Shown here in pieces: positions 15,264 to 17,062 of a DNA stretch of 17,062 bases (position 1 is the stretch's first letter; the number at the start of each line of letters is the position of its first letter). Source of the stretch: Chersky-840 sp035532735 (GTDB taxonomy: Bacteria; Actinomycetota; Acidimicrobiia; Acidimicrobiales; UBA8190); contig DATKQM010000010.1 of the NCBI GenBank assembly GCA_035532735.1, positions 1 to 17,062 on the forward strand, written 5' to 3'. The notes under the pieces were generated by a model that saw nothing but the letters and a program-made list of their open reading frames with translations, ran no database searches and had not been told where the DNA came from. The translations under genes were made by a program, and so were the position numbers.

Positions 15264-16583
15264 TCAAGTCACGAGCACGACGTCGCGGTGATGTCGTAGC
15301 GCCACCATGAATCGTTCAGCCCATGGCCAGCGCGCTGGTAGGTGCAGCGTGCGCTGTCGGGCTGAGCGAGTGATGCGTCCGGGGATTGTCAGGTAGCGGC
15401 GGCGAAGCGTCTCGGTGGTGATGAGGCCGTCGCCCAGGCCGAGCCTGGTGCTGAAGCGGGCCAGGTTGTGGGCCATCACGTTGAAGGCCAGCCAGGCCGC
15501 ATTCGCTCCGAATCGCCCCGACGGCAGATGGTTGAGACCCACGCCGTACTTCAGGTCGCGGATGGTGTTCTCGATCTCGGCGTGGCGACGGTGATCCGCT
15601 TCGAGCTCGAGCATCTCACCGGGGCGGTCGGTGATGAAGGCGTGGTAGGAGAATTCAACGAACAAGGCGAGCTGGCTACCCGGCGTGGGCCGGACCCTGC
15701 GCACGATCAGGCGACAGGGCTGACCCTTGTTGCCGAAAGGCTGATAGGTGGCTTCGGCCACATCGGCGCCATCGAGGAAGTAAGGGATCGCGACCCAGGC
15801 GGACTCCTCGATGGCGGCAATCGCCTTGTGCACGCCACCTTTGTGGAGCTTGGCGGTGATGGAGAAACGCACCTTGGCCTGGCGGCAGGCGTCGACGACG
15901 GTGCGGCTGTAGAAGCCGGAGTCGGCCCGCAGGACGAGGGGACCGGTCGAACCCGCTATCCGTACTCGGTTGAACGTCTCGGTGAGAAAGCTGGCCGCCC
16001 CGCGCCCGGCATGCGCATTCCCACCCCGCAGGCGGGAATGCAGCACGTCTCCGGTTCCCGCCGACACCGCATACAGAGGGTGATAGCCACGCACGTGGTT
16101 GTAGGTGAAGCGGGTCCCACCGTGTTTGGCCAAGCCGTAGGTCTCGTGGATGGAGGAGTCGACATCGATCGTGAAAGGCTCATCTCCCGGACCCGCGCCC
16201 GCCGCCCACGCCCTGGTCAGTAGTTTGCCCGCCACCACATCGAGCTGACGGGCATGCCCCCAGGTGAAGCTGCGCAAGAACGTGCCCAACGTCGACGGCG
16301 CCAACACCGCATGCCCCAGCACCGCTTGGGTGTCACCCGACCGCAGCGCATCAGCGTCATCGATCGAGTCCCCGCCCGCGAGCGCCGAGTGGATCAGGGT
16401 CATCGCCTTGTGTCCCACGTTGGCGCGCCCCGGCGCATCACCGAGGTCCACGTGCTCGTCGAACAACTCCCGCACACCCAGGTGCTGAGCCAGCGTGGCC
16501 GGCAACATCAGCCCCGCGTTGGCGACGAGATGCTCGTCGTCGAAGGTCACCTCACATCGGTCGAGACTGTGGCAAGATCGCAT
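15264..16583 (-). CDS. IS-B transposase, IS1380 family
   Basis: The 439-residue protein starts at ATG 16583 (MRSCHSLDR). The DDE residues are visible in family-typical contexts: Asp142 in FTIDVDSS (137-144), Asp221 in LRADSGFYS (218-226) and Glu338 in AEIENTIRDLKYG (335-347). GGDSIDDADALR (70-81) and APSTLGTFLRSF (95-106) are further IS1380 hallmarks. The frame stays open to 17033, but most of that lies outside the element. An in-frame ATG at 16634, preceded by AAGGG, would add 17 residues (MVVAETDHTPNQKGTFS). I prefer 16583 because the extra codons overlap the leader hairpin and do not look like part of the folded domain, but either is possible. Confidence 0.92.
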   Translation of the reverse strand: MRSCHSLDRCEVTFDDEHLVANAGLMLPATLAQHLGVRELFDEHVDLGDAPGRANVGHKAMTLIHSALAGGDSIDDADALRSGDTQAVLGHAVLAPSTLGTFLRSFTWGHARQLDVVAGKLLTRAWAAGAGPGDEPFTIDVDSSIHETYGLAKHGGTRFTYNHVRGYHPLYAVSAGTGDVLHSRLRGGNAHAGRGAASFLTETFNRVRIAGSTGPLVLRADSGFYSRTVVDACRQAKVRFSITAKLHKGGVHKAIAAIEESAWVAIPYFLDGADVAEATYQPFGNKGQPCRLIVRRVRPTPGSQLALFVEFSYHAFITDRPGEMLELEADHRRHAEIENTIRDLKYGVGLNHLPSGRFGANAAWLAFNVMAHNLARFSTRLGLGDGLITTETLRRRYLTIPGRITRSARQRTLHLPARWPWAERFMVALRHHRDVVLVT

Positions 16584-16586
16584 CGA

Positions 16587-16658
16587 AAAGGTGCCCTTCT
16601 GGTTGGGAGTGTGGTCGGTCTCAGCAACCACCATTTTCCCTTGCCAGAAGGGTCCTTT
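16587..16658 (-). promoter_or_regulatory. Leader hairpin upstream of the IS-B transposase start
   Basis: 16587-16602 (AAAGGTGCCCTTCTGG) and 16644-16658 (CCAGAAGGGTCCTTT) are almost exact inverted repeats with a loop of about 41 bases. In transcripts entering from outside the element this would form a strong hairpin that includes the AGAAGGG sequence just before ATG 16583, the only purine-rich candidate ribosome binding site for that start. Blocking translation of read-through mRNA in this way is known in other IS families such as IS10 and IS50. Here it is inferred only from the sequence. Confidence 0.55.
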
Positions 16659-16693
16659 CGCGGATACGCGGTGTCCTACAACGTCATGACGAC

Positions 16694-16706
16694 CGGTGGA
16701 TCCGGG
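16694..16706 (-). repeat. IS-B right terminal inverted repeat
   Basis: CGGTGGATCCGGG on the plus strand, the exact inverted partner of 15081-15093. Confidence 0.85.
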
Positions 16707-16711
16707 CTTAG
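16707..16711 (+). repeat. CTTAG direct repeat, right of IS-B
   Basis: This is the third CTTAG copy. It supplies codon 31 and two bases of codon 32 of the interrupted gene when the 5' part is joined here. Confidence 0.8.
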
Positions 16712-17062
16712 TTTGGCCGTTGTCACGCTCTTGATGGTGCGGGCGACCTTGGCGCTCGGTCGCGAAGCTCGCCGCGATCGCGAGTTGACTTGGGCGCCCT
16801 CTCTGACCTGGACCCACGAAATCACCAGCGAGCTTGTGTGGCAAGGGAGGGTGGGTAACGTCGGCAACGGTCCAGGACTCGGCTGCATTCGTTTTGGACG
16901 CTCCGGCGATAGCTGGCACACAACTTCCTTCCGAGATGTCACCCCTGGTGACTCGGCCGACATGGACCTGAGTAAACATGTTGGACCCGTGGACGAAGCA
17001 TTGTTCGTTCCACCCGAGGGGGCTCAAGACCAAAACGAGCGGTGCGACTCAGTCTTGTTCTG
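16707..17062 (+). pseudogene. 3' part of the IS-interrupted membrane-protein gene, running off the window
   Basis: In the frame CTT AGT TTG GCC there is no stop to the window end (over 115 codons). It starts with a hydrophobic segment, SLAVVTLLMVRATLALG, followed by the basic-acidic stretch REARRDRELTWAPSLTWTHE and a probable beta-rich domain with RVGNVGNGPGLGCIRFG. The joined product would be at least 148 residues: a short N-terminal tail, one membrane segment (about residues 31-47) and a soluble domain. That layout, with a VGNVGNGP-type segment, recalls actinobacterial hypothetical proteins with one membrane helix, but I cannot name a family. The lack of an M-led start in this half had hidden it among short frames. 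Expression of this half alone would need a promoter in IS-B or an internal start such as ATG 16734. Confidence 0.7.

Larger units (their letters stand above)
15081..16706 (-). mobile_element. IS-B: complete 1626-bp IS1380-family insertion sequence
   Basis: The ends are CCCGGATCCACCG (15081-15093) and its exact reverse complement (16694-16706), flanked by CTTAG on each side. A single transposase gene (15264-16583, minus strand) fills most of it. About 170 bp at the left end are non-coding. The right end carries a leader with a hairpin. IS1380 members normally give 4-bp duplications; TTAG or CTTA would fit if one terminal base were asymmetric, but a 5-bp reading keeps the ends symmetrical and agrees with the frame of the interrupted gene. 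The intact gene and exact repeats suggest recent insertion. Confidence 0.85.

Noticed and set aside
16584..17033. N-terminal 150-codon extension of the IS-B transposase
   Set aside because: Most of it lies outside the element's terminal repeat, on the opposite strand of the interrupted gene, with no family resemblance. The transposase starts at 16583 or at most 16634.

Overview
The window is high-GC DNA (visibly GC-rich, with G/C-biased third codon positions in the intact genes) that reads as the chromosome of an actinobacterium. It has a FadD-type acyl-CoA ligase, a WS/DGAT wax ester/triacylglycerol synthase, a Baeyer-Villiger-type flavin monooxygenase, GTG/TTG starts and actinobacterial transposases. 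A deep-branching or uncultured actinobacterium such as an Acidimicrobiia member would fit, but the sequence alone does not settle the taxon.

Layout. Positions 1-476 are IS debris: the first codons of an ISL3-like transposase running off the left edge, and the last codons of a degraded integrase-type transposase. At 477-1967 lies an intact flavin monooxygenase. Positions 1968-2936 hold two more degraded transposase pieces, a C-terminal piece placed before an N-terminal piece. On the minus strand, 2937-5399 encodes a large exported parallel beta-helix protein with four C-terminal Ig-like repeats, and 5536-6129 a small exported protein. Positions 6130-7829 are largely gene-free and contain another integrase remnant, with a 9-bp tandem repeat where its middle should be. 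Related IS relics thus lie on both sides of the monooxygenase/secreted-protein segment, one pair in inverted orientation.

Positions 7830-13104 form a neutral-lipid locus. A tightly packed minus-strand run (alpha/beta hydrolase, WS/DGAT, PlsC-like acyltransferase; 3-nt gap, then a 4-nt overlap) diverges from an acyl-CoA ligase on the plus strand. A plausible flow is fatty acid to acyl-CoA (ligase), acyl transfer to glycerol-based or alcohol acceptors (PlsC-like enzyme, WS/DGAT), and ester turnover (hydrolase).

The most striking part is 13139-17062. A gene just downstream of the ligase, encoding a protein with one predicted N-terminal membrane segment, is split by two complete insertion sequences in tandem: IS-A (13234-15075) and IS-B (15081-16706, IS1380-like). 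The pattern is CTTAG, IS-A, CTTAG, IS-B, CTTAG. Removing both elements and two CTTAG copies rejoins one open frame from ATG 13139 to the window end. IS-A is unusual: besides an IS701/IS4-like DDE transposase it carries a divergent second gene for a small Cys-motif protein (DUF6788-like). Both genes point outward and stop within about 12 bp of the terminal repeats, and a perfect 24-bp palindrome with -10-like boxes on both strands sits between them. IS-B has a hairpin that could cover the ribosome binding site of its transposase.
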